Below, in pieces: positions 26,218 to 47,505 of a stretch of DNA of 64,000 nucleotides (within the stretch, counting starts at the first letter, position 1; every line of letters begins with the position of its first letter). The stretch comes from Rhynochetos jubatus (taxonomy: Eukaryota > Chordata > Aves > Eurypygiformes > Rhynochetidae). The translations under genes were made by a program, and so were the position numbers. The DNA is taken from NCBI GenBank assembly GCA_027574665.1, contig CM050657.1, positions 27,775,408 through 27,839,407 on the forward strand. The letters are read 5' to 3'. Below the pieces are notes generated by a model, which saw only the letters and a program-made list of their open reading frames with translations, was not told where the DNA came from and did no database searches.

Positions 26218-27082
26218 AAGCCTTAAATTCAGTTGCCGGCACTTACTTCACTGTGTTGTGAATAAGCAAAGTAGCACCTGCTGCACTTACGGACATAGAG
26301 AATGATAATAGGCTCTGAGTTTAAGTGCCATTGATTTCCCACCCCTCTGCCCCCCCTCCGAACAAAGCTTTCTAAGACAGAGAAGTATCTTGACCTTTAG
26401 GCCAAATCCGCAGCACCTATAAATCACCACTTATTTGAAATCAGGATTGCTACTCCAGTTTACACCATCTGTGTCTCTGGCTTCAAGAAAACAAATGAGT
26501 CCTTTGTGACTAGAACAGCTTGTATTCAAAAGGGTGTAGTCGTACAGCAGGACGGTGAATCAGAGGGTTTACTGTCTTTCTGTTTCAAACAGGACCACAA
26601 AAATTACGACCAATTTATGCGTGCTCAGTAATATTGGTAAGAAATGCTTAATCTGGTGATGTTTGCTATAAGCATATATTGCCTTCAACAAAACTGCTAA
26701 ATACAATTTTCTCACTGTGTTTTTCAGGCAGGTGGTATCGATGTAGGGTATCAGGATCCTCCTTTTGTGAATGAAGTTAAGGAAAAAAAAAAGAGGACAG
26801 GGATTGAACTACTGTGATTTAAAGGAATGGTGAGGTTTTATTTACGCAGCCGCTGCTCAGGAAGCTGGCGCAGCCCTGCCGAATGAAGCCGGCCAGGCTG
26901 GCAGTGCCAGAGGTTTGAGAGGATGTGCCCAGAGGGTGGCAGCTGTGGCACCCCGTGTGGGTGGCTGTCCCAACCTTGTGCTCTCATTTGCGCATCCTCC
27001 TCCCTGGGGCTTCTGGATTTGATAGGGAGCCGTGCCTTATTGCTGTCGCTAGAACAGTGAAAGGCTGTACTGAACATAGACA

Positions 27083-27619
27083 TGCGCACGTCGGGCTGGG
27101 CTAGAGCTAATTTACTTCACAGTAGCTGGTGTGGGGCTGTGACTTGGATTTGTGTCAAGAAGCACGTTGATAACGCTGATGGCTTCATTGTTGCCAAGCA
27201 ATGCCTGTATTAAATCAAGGACGTTTCAGTTTCTCATTCTGCCCCTGTTCGCCCAACGTCTTCTCTACAAGAAGGTGGGAGGAAACACAGCCAGGACAGC
27301 TGGCCTAAACTGACCGAGGGGACATTTCCTGCCCTAAAGTGTCATGCTCGGTATAAGCTGAGAGGAGTTGGCCACTGGGGGAGAAATGCTGCTTGCGGAC
27401 GGGCTATCGATCACCGGGTGGTGAGCAATTGTTGCGTTGTGCGCTGCTTAGTTTTGTATATTCCTTTATCAATGATATTATTAGTTCCTTTCCCTTGCTG
27501 TCCTATTGACCTGTTTTTATCTCAGCCCAGGAGAGGTTTCTTTTTTCCCCATCCTACCCGGAGGGTGTGAGCAGGTGGCTGCATGGTGCCTAGCTGTCGG
27601 CTGGGAGTAAACCACAACA
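27083..27619 (+). mobile_element. Solo LTR of an avian endogenous retrovirus (ERVL/ERVK-like family)
   Basis: About 537 bp matches, block after block, an LTR family common in birds (Birddawg/TguLTR-like, from memory). Blocks in order: GGGCTGGGCTAGAGCTAATTT near the 5' end, CAGTAGCTGGT, ACGTTGATAACGCTGATGG, CACAGCCAGGACAGCTGGCC, GTCATGCTCGGTATAAGCTG with a TATA-like box at 27352-27357, GGTGGTGAGCAATTG, TTTTGTATATTCCTTTAT, TCCTATTGACCTG, and a terminal TAAACCACAACA. It starts TG and ends CA. No gag, pol or env homology lies on either side, so it is a solo LTR left by recombination. The poly(A)-signal-like position (about 27505, ATTGAC) appears mutated. No clear target-site duplication remains, so the ends are approximate. 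It lies in the same orientation as NYAP2. Confidence 0.85.
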
Positions 27620-30600
27620 ACATGTTTAAACTTTGTACCCTACAGAACTGTTATGGTGTTGTCTGATTATCCCCAACTGACACCAGGTTAGAGATAATTT
27701 TTTTGAAAATAACGTGGAGCCTCTGGCTGGAGGGAAATGTCTGGCGTCAGGTTTGGTTCATAGGACTTTTGTGGAGTATCTTACTAAAATCCCATCATGT
27801 GCTGAGGCAATTGAAGGGTTAGCGGTTTTAGGCAGGATTTGCAGTTCAGATGTGAAGAAGATACCTGGGTATGTTAGCTTTATGCAAGGGAGAAGCAAGT
27901 TCATGAGAGTGTAGATCAAAGCAGTGGCTGGGGACCGAAGTGGTTCCTTTGGAGGGTCAGCTTGGGGGCTGGCCGAAGTGATGACGCTCAGGGTGGGACC
28001 AGCTGGTGCTCCTGCCCTTGGCTCTGGCAGTACAGAGCTCCTTTTTCAAGGCACCTGCTAGAGCTATCAGAACTTTATAACTGAGCGCTGGGCCCTCAAT
28101 TGCGTTTTTTCTAAGAGCCAGGTTTTATTTGCATGAGGATCCAAATGCGCTTTTATTCGTTAAATCCTAAAACTAGAGACGGTTATTAGGAAGGCCTACA
28201 TTTATCGTATTGTTTTTTAAGAAGCGTAATGTTTATAAAGCACTTTTTGAACCAGATTTGACATGTTCCACAGATAGGTATATAGAAACAGCACTTAAGT
28301 CTGTTTGCTTGAACTAAATCACAGGGAAGGAGATCACAATTTTGTTTAGGGAAAATAACCAAAGTCCCCCAGACACCACCACCACGCCAGGGATTGTGAG
28401 CCTTAGGAAGGTGAAATACTGTGAAAGTTTCAAAGAGAGCAGAACATAAGTTTCCTCAAAATTTATTGTGAGTGAAAAACAGTTTTGCAAGCAAAAAGCT
28501 GCTTTTTTCCCTGAAACTGTAATATCTACATAATACCCAGCGGAGCTGCTCGAGATAGTTGTTAAATTAAAGTCTTCTGCATGTCAGCTTATGATCTGAA
28601 ACCCAGTTTCATGATCTCTTGAGCTGCTGTCATTGCATCTTTACAAGAGGTGGAGTTTTAATTAAATGCCTTATCTGTACCTACAGTGACACAGCTCTAG
28701 CTGTAGAAACTATGAGATTTTAAGAGAAGATGGTGGGAACTTTGGTGGGAATAAAGGAAAGAACAAGGTTTCCTCACCCAGTTCTAAAATCCTCCAATAT
28801 TCTGACTGCTGTTTCTCCTCTTGCTACTTCTTAAAATGCTTTTACTGATCTGTGTAACAGAGACACAATTTCTTGGGCTAAGTGGTTTATATATCTGTTT
28901 TTAAAAACCATACTTTTTCTGGCATGTCTGATCTGACTCCTGGCAAAGTGAGTTCAATTGTTGAACCCCGTCATTAAAGGCCCAGGCCAAAGGTCCTTGA
29001 AGCATGAGATGATAAGATATACTTCAGGGGATCCCATTATAATTTATGGCAAGATGGAGTCCTCTCCTTGTCTTAGGCGGCTGTTCCTTGCAAAACCGCC
29101 CTGCAAACCAAGGCACGGAGGTATCTATCCACAACGTAGCAGTGAATAACGTGAAGACTAAGAAAAAATAGTGGATGACTGTATGATATGCTGCACATTT
29201 TTGTCAGTGTATTACCTAATCTACCCATGATATGCTGATAAAAAGTTTTAGACTCTTCATTGAGAGAAGGTGGATATGATTCTCTCTAAGTTTTCTCTAG
29301 ACCACCCAGGAGTCTGTCAGTAACAAGAGAAATCAAAGAGTTAGAAATAGCTTCATTTAGGGTATACGTGTGACATCATTGATTCAAATATTGAACAACA
29401 AAACTCTAGGGGTGTACAAACATGGTAGGTACAGGTAAGGTGAGAAGTACAGGAACATTGAGGAAATAATTGTCAGGATAATAATGCCTATTAAAAAATT
29501 AGGTTCATTTACATTCAGCTTGATGTGAAGGCTCAGGTTACTTTTACTCCTCTGAACAGAATTATCCATCCCCAATAATTATTTTTTTGTTAAAACAGTA
29601 ACATGCAATTAGCACTTTATCTGGCATTGACGTATGAGTAAGGAGAACTATTGTTCTTGTAACTACTCATCAGAAAATGAGAAGCTGCGTGTTTAATTTT
29701 GCTGGAGATGGAAATGACTTTATTTTTGTATGATGTGACTTAAATTCATAATTCAAAAAATACTTTCTTCCAGGAAATCTATACATTGCTCGGGCAATGT
29801 TTGCGTAACTTGTATTTAATTTATATGTGCTGTAACACATGGAGAGACGCTTGTGCCAGCCACACTAGCGACTATGCACGCTTGTGGAAGCAATAATAGT
29901 AACATCTTACAGGTACAGGCATCGGCTGGAGCTGTGTAAGGCCGGCTGCAATTCTTACTTCCTCAGGATCTGAAGTCGGTGCTGTCATGGCTTAACAGTT
30001 GCTTAGCCAGCAGGAGTAAAACCAGTTCACACAATGAAACCTCTAATTAGAAAGAGGGAAGGGCCTAAAGCGATTGACTCTGTTAAAAGGTATAGAAAGC
30101 CAGAATGATGTAAGGGTTTAATTCTATAATCGGAGGAAACCTTGAGCGTTAACTTGCAGAGCAAATGGTGACTGAGACCCCGTCCCAGCTAGGCTTGGCC
30201 CAAAGGCTGCATAGAAAAGCCCATAGACTTGTGCCTGGTTTTGTTAAACTGACAGCAAAATTCAGGTAAGGCCAATGTTAAGATCATGTCAGGATTCCCC
30301 TTTTACTGGTAATGAATTGCAGTAGAAGGAGAGCTGTACAAACTGATCACTTGTTCTAATAATGAAAGGCAAATTTTGTCATTCATTAATGGAGTCAGTA
30401 GAGAGAAAAGTGTTAATAGAAATTTTTTTCATAAAGGTAGTTAAAATGTAGACAAAATAGCTCCGAAAGAATTTGTTTTCACTCCAAATATCTAATTGAT
30501 TTTTATATGTGAAAATAAGAGAGTGAGGGTTTCTGTCCCCAGTTTACACAATCCATGTCCATTACTACCTCCTGCGTTTTTCTGACTAACAACAGTTTCT

Positions 30601-31971
30601 CATTTACTACTGAATCTGGATGAAGGCAGACACTTTAGAAGAAATCATAGTGTTCAAACAACAGAAAAACACTGCATTCAAACTGCTGATACAGTTCAAA
30701 AGCTGGTTTTCAGCAGAAAACTTGACCAGAAAAATGTTGACAAGTTTACTATAGTCAGCACTTCTATGAAAGATTGATATTTTTTGAAGTGCAGCTTTGA
30801 AACTTAAGGTCATGAACTTTCTACAAAGAAACATTTTTCTTGGAGTGTCCGTATACTTAATGGCTCACCCTTGCCTTCCCATTTCTTGCCATACTGTGCT
30901 AGGACACGCGCAGTGCCCATCCAGCCATTGTTTCCTCTTCCAAACGTACAGGCTGTATATTTAAGAACCTGAGGAACAGAATGAGCATGCAGTGAAATGA
31001 CAGGATTGGGAAAGCAAGCAATTAAGTAAGAGTAGGCATCACCTTCTCTTCAAATAGTAGTAGCACTACTAGTAACAGTTGGGCAACCTTTTACAGTCAC
31101 CGATTCCCATGGTTTAATTGCATGCTTCACCTAGCATTCTCTGATCTGTGTGGAGGTTGAGGTGGGGATGGCAGTATATGCTTGCAAATATGCCTGTCTC
31201 TAAGTAGTCCAAGGCTAGTGTCAGTGACACCAACAGCGGAAGCTGCTAGGGTAGCTGGCTAACCCCAAATAGGGACTGCTGGAAGGAAAACCCGCGCTCT
31301 GTGAAGTCAATAGCAGAATTCCCTTTGACTCATTGTACTTAGGTCTTTGCCCAAGAAGGTGCCAGGGAACACAGCAGCTTCTGTTGAGGTTCTCCTGAGT
31401 GCAAGTCACCAGTTCCCAACATTGCTGGCTCTGAAAGGAAAACAAAAGAAAAATATGCAGTGAGTATCAGAGAATAAAGTGTTTGGTCTATGGTCTGAGG
31501 TAAACAGCCAACCTATTAATAGAGAGCCAAAGGAATATCCTTCCAAAAAATGCCATTTGATTTAAGAATGACAGTCCCGGGACATTGCTTTATATTGGCT
31601 TTGGTAATGCATCTGTACAATACGTATCTTCCAGATGTGCTCTTTTCAGCCAAAGGCTCAGGCTGTGAGGTGATCTGCAGCAGAATAGGCCCACTTGAAA
31701 AATCAAGTGCCATATTGGAAAAAATCATTGAGAGATAATGATGGCCCTGTTGGAAACAGGATATACTATGCCATCTTGGGTCAAATGGCTCTCCTTATGT
31801 AAGACTAAAACCAGGTTTTCCTGTATTTCAATCAATCATCAATATACCAGAGGATTTTTCCTCTTGCTCTAGGACATCAGTGTTCAACGTATGCCTTACC
31901 ATACAGAATTTTTAAAACTTCATCTTTGAAGTGACTGGTAATACCTGCTGAAGTTTATTGAAACTTGAAGA

Positions 31972-32081
31972 ATTCTATTCCATTCTATTCTATTCTATTC
32001 TATTCTATTCTATTCTATTCTATTCTATTCTATTCTATTCTATTCTATTCTATTCTATTCCATTCTATTCTATTCTATTCC
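31972..32081. repeat. (ATTCT)n pentanucleotide microsatellite, 22 units
   Basis: Reading in ATTCT register from 31972: one ATTCT, one ATTCC, fifteen uninterrupted ATTCT (31982-32056), one ATTCC, three ATTCT and one ATTCC (ending at 32081). A T-rich stretch follows. The same pentamer motif, intronic in human ATXN10, causes SCA10 when expanded. That is a motif parallel only. Confidence 0.97.
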
Positions 32082-34438
32082 ATTTTTTTCAACTAGATTG
32101 TAATACTCATCATTTTCATCAAATATTTTTATTCTAAAGCTTTGGATGATCTTTTGGTGAAAATCTATCCTTTCTTTCATTAATCTTCAAATAATTGCAG
32201 TGTAGGCTTTTTCTTTTCCTGTCTTGTTTTCCTAGCCAGGATTTCCCACTTAGCAGCTTTGGGATAGCCACAGAAAATCAACCAAATGCATTTCTTCAGC
32301 AATTTCTCTTTCTCCTCTCTTTGCTGTCTGTAGCAGGTAAAGCTGATCTTTGGGGATCTGTAGCAGGCAGATGTGCTCTCCACTAGATTTCACCATATAA
32401 CCACACCCTGCACTGCTCACAGAAACGTGTGCTCAGTGAACACTCAGTAGTGTTTCAGCCATGTCTCCTTGAATGTTAGATGGTTTGTGAGACTCTTTCA
32501 GGCTTTCTATTGATTTTGCATGGAACTAGGTCAGAGCTGCTTTTAATTGAACAAGCTGGCTGCTGCAACTCTCACTTAACTGTAAAAAAGGGGTATTAAA
32601 AATTGATATGCAAAGCAAACTTCTGCTTAATTAGCAAGCAGATGAAGTCAGAATAGACAAACCACCACAGTAATAATGATGAGGAAATAGCTTTCACTGA
32701 CAGTATAATATACTCCTATTTTTTGGGAAAAAATGGCTTAAGCACTGAGCATTATCCATGTTTCTTGCATGTGATGCTAATAGCCTGTTAGTTTTCTTTG
32801 GGAGATGTTGGGATAAATGTGCAGCTGTGCAGATCAGGCAAGCCACCACACATCAAGAAAGCCAGTAAAAGGCAGCTCTAATCTTAAAACGTGTAATAAA
32901 GGTAAATAAAAATGCCTGGTGTGCGGAAAGAAGAAACTGTGGGATTCCCTCAAGGGCTTAGGATTGCTCCACATCCAACGTCCGTGGCAGCAGCCAGCCT
33001 GCAGCAGGTGGGTGCGCGCTGCTGCCGTGCAGGCAGTGTTACAGGGGACACTGGTGGAGCTGGGCCTGGCCTTTCCACTGGTCAGGACGCTGGCTTAGGC
33101 ACAGCTCACTGAGCAGAGCTGCCGCCAGCTCTGCCACATGTATGAGGGTAGGGACGTCTCTGGTAGCTCTGATCAGCACACACATGTGTACGTCCCGTGT
33201 CTCACCCCTCCTAATGCCAGGTGTCCCCTTGGGATGTTCTGCGCTTCTCTGGGCCAGGTCTGTGCCCGCTGTGCAGACGTACACTGTGAGGTCCGATGTG
33301 TTGGGGCGGGAGGAGGTCAGGACTTCTGACTCACACCTAAACCCTGTCCCAAGTGGCTGATTTCACTTTAAAGCTGTATGCACATGCTGATTGTAGACCC
33401 CGCGAGTAGTACCATTTACTTCCCACGGCACGCACGTTCTGCCTAGAGTGATGTATTATTTATTTAGGTTTATAACAAACACGCAGAAAAAAGAGTTAAT
33501 GAATAATGCATGGCTGATTAGCTTACATGTTTCAGCTCACAGCTGAGAGAGATGGCAGGGAGAAACTCTCATTTCAAGTTCCCTAAGACAACTGCTTTCC
33601 TTTGTTCCCCCAAAAACCCTGGGCTGTAATAAAGGTTCTGCTGTTCATCATTTAGCATTACACTAAGAAGCCACCAGGACCTGAAATTAATTTGTGCTTG
33701 AGAGCAGAGTGGCAGACCAGCCACCGAGTATATATTCATTGAATGACAGCTTTTCAGGTAAGATGTTTTCCGTAGCTGTGTTTCTCTTTTTGCTTTGGTC
33801 CAAGTTACAGCTTGTTTCTCACTTTCCTTAGCATTTATGAGTTTTCCAGCACCACAGCTCACGTGCCAGCCTGGCCTAGTGTGCAGCTATTACGGGACCT
33901 TTCACAGAGGGGAAATTGTACGTGTCAATTATTTGTAAAACATGTTTTCTCTAAGAGAATTCAGTCACCATCTTATTCTTGAAATGGAAAAGCCTAAGAT
34001 TCAGGAGAAATAAATAAAAAAATGTGTATCTTTGAACATTGAAATACAACGACACCTGGAAGTGCTTGAAACATTTGAACACCTTTATGGCAGTTCAACT
34101 GACTGTATCCATAAATATTTAAAGCAGTGAATTATTTCTTGAAATTTACATTTTTATGTACTATTTTGGCTTACGAATTATTGAACAATAAAGATGCTTT
34201 CCATAATAATTTCAGCTTTCAAAATACAGCAGAGGGCTGTGAAAAGATTTGCCTGTGGCCATCCTATGATTGAGTGAGCTCCCAGCCTAACACTGAGCTT
34301 CAACATCTCGAACTCCGAGTTAAGGGTTTTAACAGCATGCGGTAACTTGGATCCCATCTGCGTTTCTGCACTTCTCAAATAAAAAATGAAAACAATTAGC
34401 TGTGCAGCACCTATGGTTACCTTTCAGCAGTATGTATT

Positions 34439-34452
34439 TATATATATATATG
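34439..34452. repeat. (TA)n short run
   Basis: A short TATATATATATA stretch. Low-complexity AT tract only. Confidence 0.7.
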
Positions 34453-34609
34453 TGAAAGTTCCTGTTTTCAGTATGAGATCAGTGTGGATAAAGTGACCAT
34501 TTAAATCCTGCTGTAGATTTCATAAAGGTTTACCCTGCTTAAAACATACTGGTTTGATTTTTGGTAGTGATAAGGTCACCACCCCACAGGTAGCCATAGC
34601 CGGCAGCTA

Positions 34610-34860
34610 ACCGCGTGTTCTGCTTTCTGCCGATGCCTCGCCCCTGAGCGCCGGAGTGACAATGCAGAGCAATGAACACACTTCTGTATTATATACATAT
34701 ATATTTGTGCCGGTGAGCTTGCTCCGCGGAGCTGCAGTCGCAGCAGGGAGTAGTTGACAACATAAAAACCTCCAAGCGACCGGGACAGTCAACACAAGGT
34801 CGCAGTCATGCCCCGTGGCGCGGGAGGGGAGCGGTCTGTGTTCCTGTCGCGGGCACACTA
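34610..34860. promoter_or_regulatory. Small CpG-dense island within AT-rich intron (candidate regulatory element)
   Basis: This stretch of about 250 bases contains roughly 15-20 CpG dinucleotides, whereas its surroundings have almost none. CTCCGCGGAG, a perfect 10-bp palindrome, lies at about 34722-34731. TATATACATATATAT lies just upstream, at about 34690. No coding potential of recognised type is present. A CpG-retaining patch suggests either an unmethylated regulatory element or a young insertion. The sequence alone does not say which. Confidence 0.35.
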
Positions 34861-35014
34861 GGACTGAGGGACACTCTCAAGTCAGCTAAGAACTAGCGCA
34901 GTGATTTTTTAAATTGAATTCAAGTACGATTCCCACTGACATTTATTAAAGAAGCTGAAATTACTCTAAAATCCTTCCCAAAATATTTAAGCAAATGTAA
35001 GTTTCTTTGGTTGG

Positions 35015-35029
35015 TTTTTTTTTTTTTTT
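35015..35029. repeat. Poly(T) run (T15)
   Basis: Fifteen T on the + strand. Simple homopolymer with no recognisable retrocopy on the complementary strand. Confidence 0.8.
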
Positions 35030-37567
35030 CATTTTTTATGTATTCGCAAGTGAGCAGGAAAGTAATATTGCAGAAAACGATTTAAAACACCGACATGGTG
35101 TTCTTGTGACTGTATCAATGTTACTGATAGGGATCACCAAATAATAATGATTCAGGCTCTGTGATGGGTCGCATGACATTATAATCTGATCCAATCTGCT
35201 TCTCATTTTTAGGATATATTACTTTTGAGATAAACTGAGAACTGAAAATTCCCCAGAAAGAATAGTGGAATGTAAATTTACAAAGTCTAGACAGCCAGCT
35301 AAAACCTGATTTTCTGCACCTTATAAAGAAGGAGACTCTGAGCCAAATTCTTATTTAGTCTGAATATTTCCATGATTTCCAGCTGATTGTGGAGAACTGC
35401 TGTGCTTTGATTCAGCTGATAATAAAACGAAGAACGCGCAAATCATTTTTATCAGGCAACAAGTACAAATGCTTCCCTGTTAAGTAAACTGAAGTGGATA
35501 AATCCTTGGCTCCACACTCAAGCTGAGTGCTTCCACTGCAGTTAAGGGCTGACTGCAGGAGTGCGGGAAATTTCGAGGGGTGTGTTCAAGGAGTGTCAGT
35601 GAGGCACGCACACAGGTTTTCACTAGGGGAACCTCGGCGTTTCCAGCAGCAGCTGGATGATGTAGTGAAGTAAATCTGTTGGATGATGCATTAAGTTGGT
35701 GGGACATTGGCAGGGCCATATTCTGATTATTTTTAAAGTGTATTCTAGTGTCATGTTGCATGCATTAAAGCAGGTAAGTGACCTAAAAGTTCAAGGAAGG
35801 GGTTTGATTTTTGAAGGTCTTTGTCACATAAAATGTCACTGAATCCTATTTATGAGACTTGATAATCTGGAGTTGTTTTATCATTTTCTCATGGAGTGAT
35901 ACTACTGTAATTAAAAAAACCCATCTTGAATGTTGTGATATGATGTCCTTAACATTAATTTTTACTATTAACTGACAATAGTTAATGAAATACACTAATA
36001 AATACATATCCAGTCAGATATTTCTATGTTTTCTATATGATGTTTCATTGAGGAAATTCCAGGTTGACGGTGTTGTTGCTCATCAAGTTCATCTGCAGGC
36101 TGGAATGTCAAATCACTCAAACCAACATGAAATTTTGTCACTGTTGTGCACAGGTGGGGTCTCCACCCTCCCATACAGATATCTAACATTGCATCTTCCA
36201 TGGTTTGCTGCAGCAAGAGGAAAGAGCATGTGGGGTTTTGAGCCACAGACAAATGAAAGCGGTTTGAATGTGGTGGTTTTTCTGGGACTGTATCATCACC
36301 AATTCCTGTTCGATTGTCCCAGTTCCTGGCCGTGGGGCTAACTGGGAGAGGAAGTGGCTGCTGAGACAAATTCTGCTGTCGCATCTCTGGCAGTCCTTCA
36401 CAGCCAGGCCACTGTCTTTCCGCACAGGGCCCCTGTTGTCATCTCCTGCCTGCGAATAGCTCCTGGTGGTTTCCCTTTGCATGGCTATCCCAAATCTTGT
36501 GATGTCCCTTGTAGCCACAAAAAGGTATTGAGGTAGGGCTCAAGGGAAGATTGTCCATCTCTATCAAATGTGAACTTCAAGACAGTAGTTACATACAGAA
36601 ATTAAGGTACGTCAGGGGTTTGATTTATAAACCTGAATTACTAAGAACAGAGAATATCACACAAGGATGTCTTTGGGCTCAGATATGAGTATTATACTTT
36701 AAACACAGATTTATTTTTTTTTTTGCTAAAAGGAGGCAAACAGTTCAGCAAGCTTTGAGTAACTGACTAGGACAGTAATTAGCTGTTACAACTAAAAGCA
36801 ATCTCATGTTTCTTCTGTATCTAATTTTTCATGTGAATTTTTCACAGCTACAGATGGAAAAGATCAGGGAATTATTTGTTTCTCCATGCATTGCTCAACC
36901 TGCAGGGAAAGAAATTAGGGTCTCAAGGAAAGAACAGAAAACCACCAGCCCTGAAGAAAGCAGCCATCACTGCTTCACTTGAAAAATAATGCAATTGTTT
37001 CCTGAATTTCTCCTCCTTATATTGACTCCTGGTGTTGCAAGCAGAAAGTCATTTTCTGACTCCAAGGGTTTTCCAACCAAGTGAAATTTTATTCCCAAAG
37101 TTATGGCACTGAACACACCCGAAACATTAGCACTGGACAGTTTTGTGGATCGTGTGCTTTTTATTGGAGCTTCTGAGGAGTACAGATATGTTGCTTGCAC
37201 AGTATTGCCTTAGGAGATAGCTTCCTCAGAAAGTGCCTGAAGAACTTGTTCCCAATGAAATGACAGCTGGAAAGAATTCAAGTATTTCCATAAATAGTTA
37301 ATAAAAGTGTAATTTGCTAGGATACCATTTTCAGAAATATTTTCCTGGCATATAAAAATCATAACAGAAAAGTTGCATTTTATCCACCTGCTGCATTTTG
37401 TATGGTTTTCATAATTAAAAGGTATATTGAAACCTACATAAACTGTAAGGTTTAGGCCTAGATGGTTAAATTTTTATATGAATTGTCCTTAAAAGAATTG
37501 TGATTGGTATATATGGAATATTGAGCACAAGAATGTTATATGATGTGGGTAATTACAATCGATGTAG

Positions 37568-46440
<8,873 letters not shown>

Positions 46441-46715
46441 TGACTTCATGTGCTACAACATGCCAAACGTTTCTCACCTCTGTGTCTGTCATTTGTTACA
46501 GTAAATGAGTTTTTTGGTTTTTGTCTTTATTTTCTGTGCGTGTGTGCGCATCTCCCATTGGCAATGAAATTCCACCGGCCACAGCCAGTAGAATTTTCTT
46601 TGCTCCTTGTATCCTTTTCTGTCTTCATTCTGTAATAGAAATGTAGTAAAACTGTACCGTATGAATTGGCTGGTGGGGTTTTTTTCATGTTTTCTGTACT
46701 TTTTTACTGTCTTTA

Positions 46716-46740
46716 AAATTTATCAAACTTTGATAAATTT
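46716..46740. repeat. Perfect 25-bp palindrome (12-bp arms, 1-base centre)
   Basis: The left arm AAATTTATCAAA (46716-46727) and the right arm TTTGATAAATTT (46729-46740) are exact reverse complements around a single C at 46728. It lies 300 bases after the NYAP2 exon ending at 46416, in T-rich sequence that would be 3'UTR if the weak donor is skipped. In double-stranded DNA it could be a symmetric protein-binding site. In RNA the one-base loop is too tight, so the stem would have to open at the centre. Confidence 0.95.
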
Positions 46741-46997
46741 AATCTATGTTTTTATGTAAATTTCTTTTAAATGTCTTGTCTAAAGCACTTGCACCAATGT
46801 TTGTCAATGACTTGTACATACCTGACTTCTGCCCAGTTGTACTTTAATATTTGTGCCAGTCTCACATTTGTTTTGAGCTTATTGCATGATTGTACGACAC
46901 TGATTTATCACTGTCCTGAAAACTGCTCTTACAGCAAGGTATTTTGTCTGGTTAAGGCAGCTAGACTCTCTCAGCTATCGGCCATGTAATGCTTACG

Positions 46998-47014
46998 GGA
47001 CTATTAAATAGTCC
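46998..47014. repeat. Perfect 17-bp palindrome (8-bp arms)
   Basis: GGACTATT (46998-47005), a central A, and AATAGTCC (47007-47014) are exact reverse complements. It lies 258 bases downstream of the 25-bp palindrome. Confidence 0.93.
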
Positions 47015-47184
47015 ATTGTAGTTACATTTATTGTTAGGAAACAAAAGCCAAATCAAAGGGGTAGCAGCTCCTTGTATCTTAAACAGATCCCTCACAAAAC
47101 CAAAAATGCAACATAAACCCTTGAGAAAGAAATGAGAGTGTCTGGGTTTGGCAAATTTCTCCAATAGCGAGAAAATGGGAAAGA

Positions 47185-47190
47185 AATAAA
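47185..47190 (+). other. Possible poly(A) signal AATAAA for a read-through transcript
   Basis: AATAAA occurs about 740 bases after the alternative TGA at 46441. On its own this hexamer is common in AT-rich DNA. It matters only if the short VPSLANRE isoform exists. Confidence 0.2.
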
Positions 47191-47384
47191 GACATGGGAA
47201 ACCTATACTTACCTTTATTTTATATGCTAATACTGATATTGTCTCATTTTGCTGCACAGACCTGTATTATTAGTTTGTCAGAACTAGCTGCTGAGAGCAG
47301 CAATTGAGAGAAGAGGTTTCACTTAAACAGAATGTGAATGCCTTCTGTCAAGCTCCAAGCACGCCAGCGTTGCGTCACTTGTGC

Positions 47385-47505
47385 GTACGTGTGTGGGCCT
47401 ACCCATCACCGTGTGTGCGGGGGGGTATATGTACGCACAAAGAGACATAAACATGTGTGTATAGACGTGCACACACATATACGTACACACATACAAACAC
47501 CCTTA
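47385..47505. repeat. Alternating purine/pyrimidine (TG/CA/TA)-rich tract
   Basis: An imperfect, mixed run of GTGCGTACGTGTGTG, GTGTGTGCGGGGGGG, TATATGTACGCAC, ACATGTGTGTATAGACGTGC and ACACACATATACGTACACAC. It alternates purine and pyrimidine over much of its length and carries several CpG/CG steps, so part of it could favour Z-DNA. It is most likely a decayed dinucleotide microsatellite. Confidence 0.65.
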
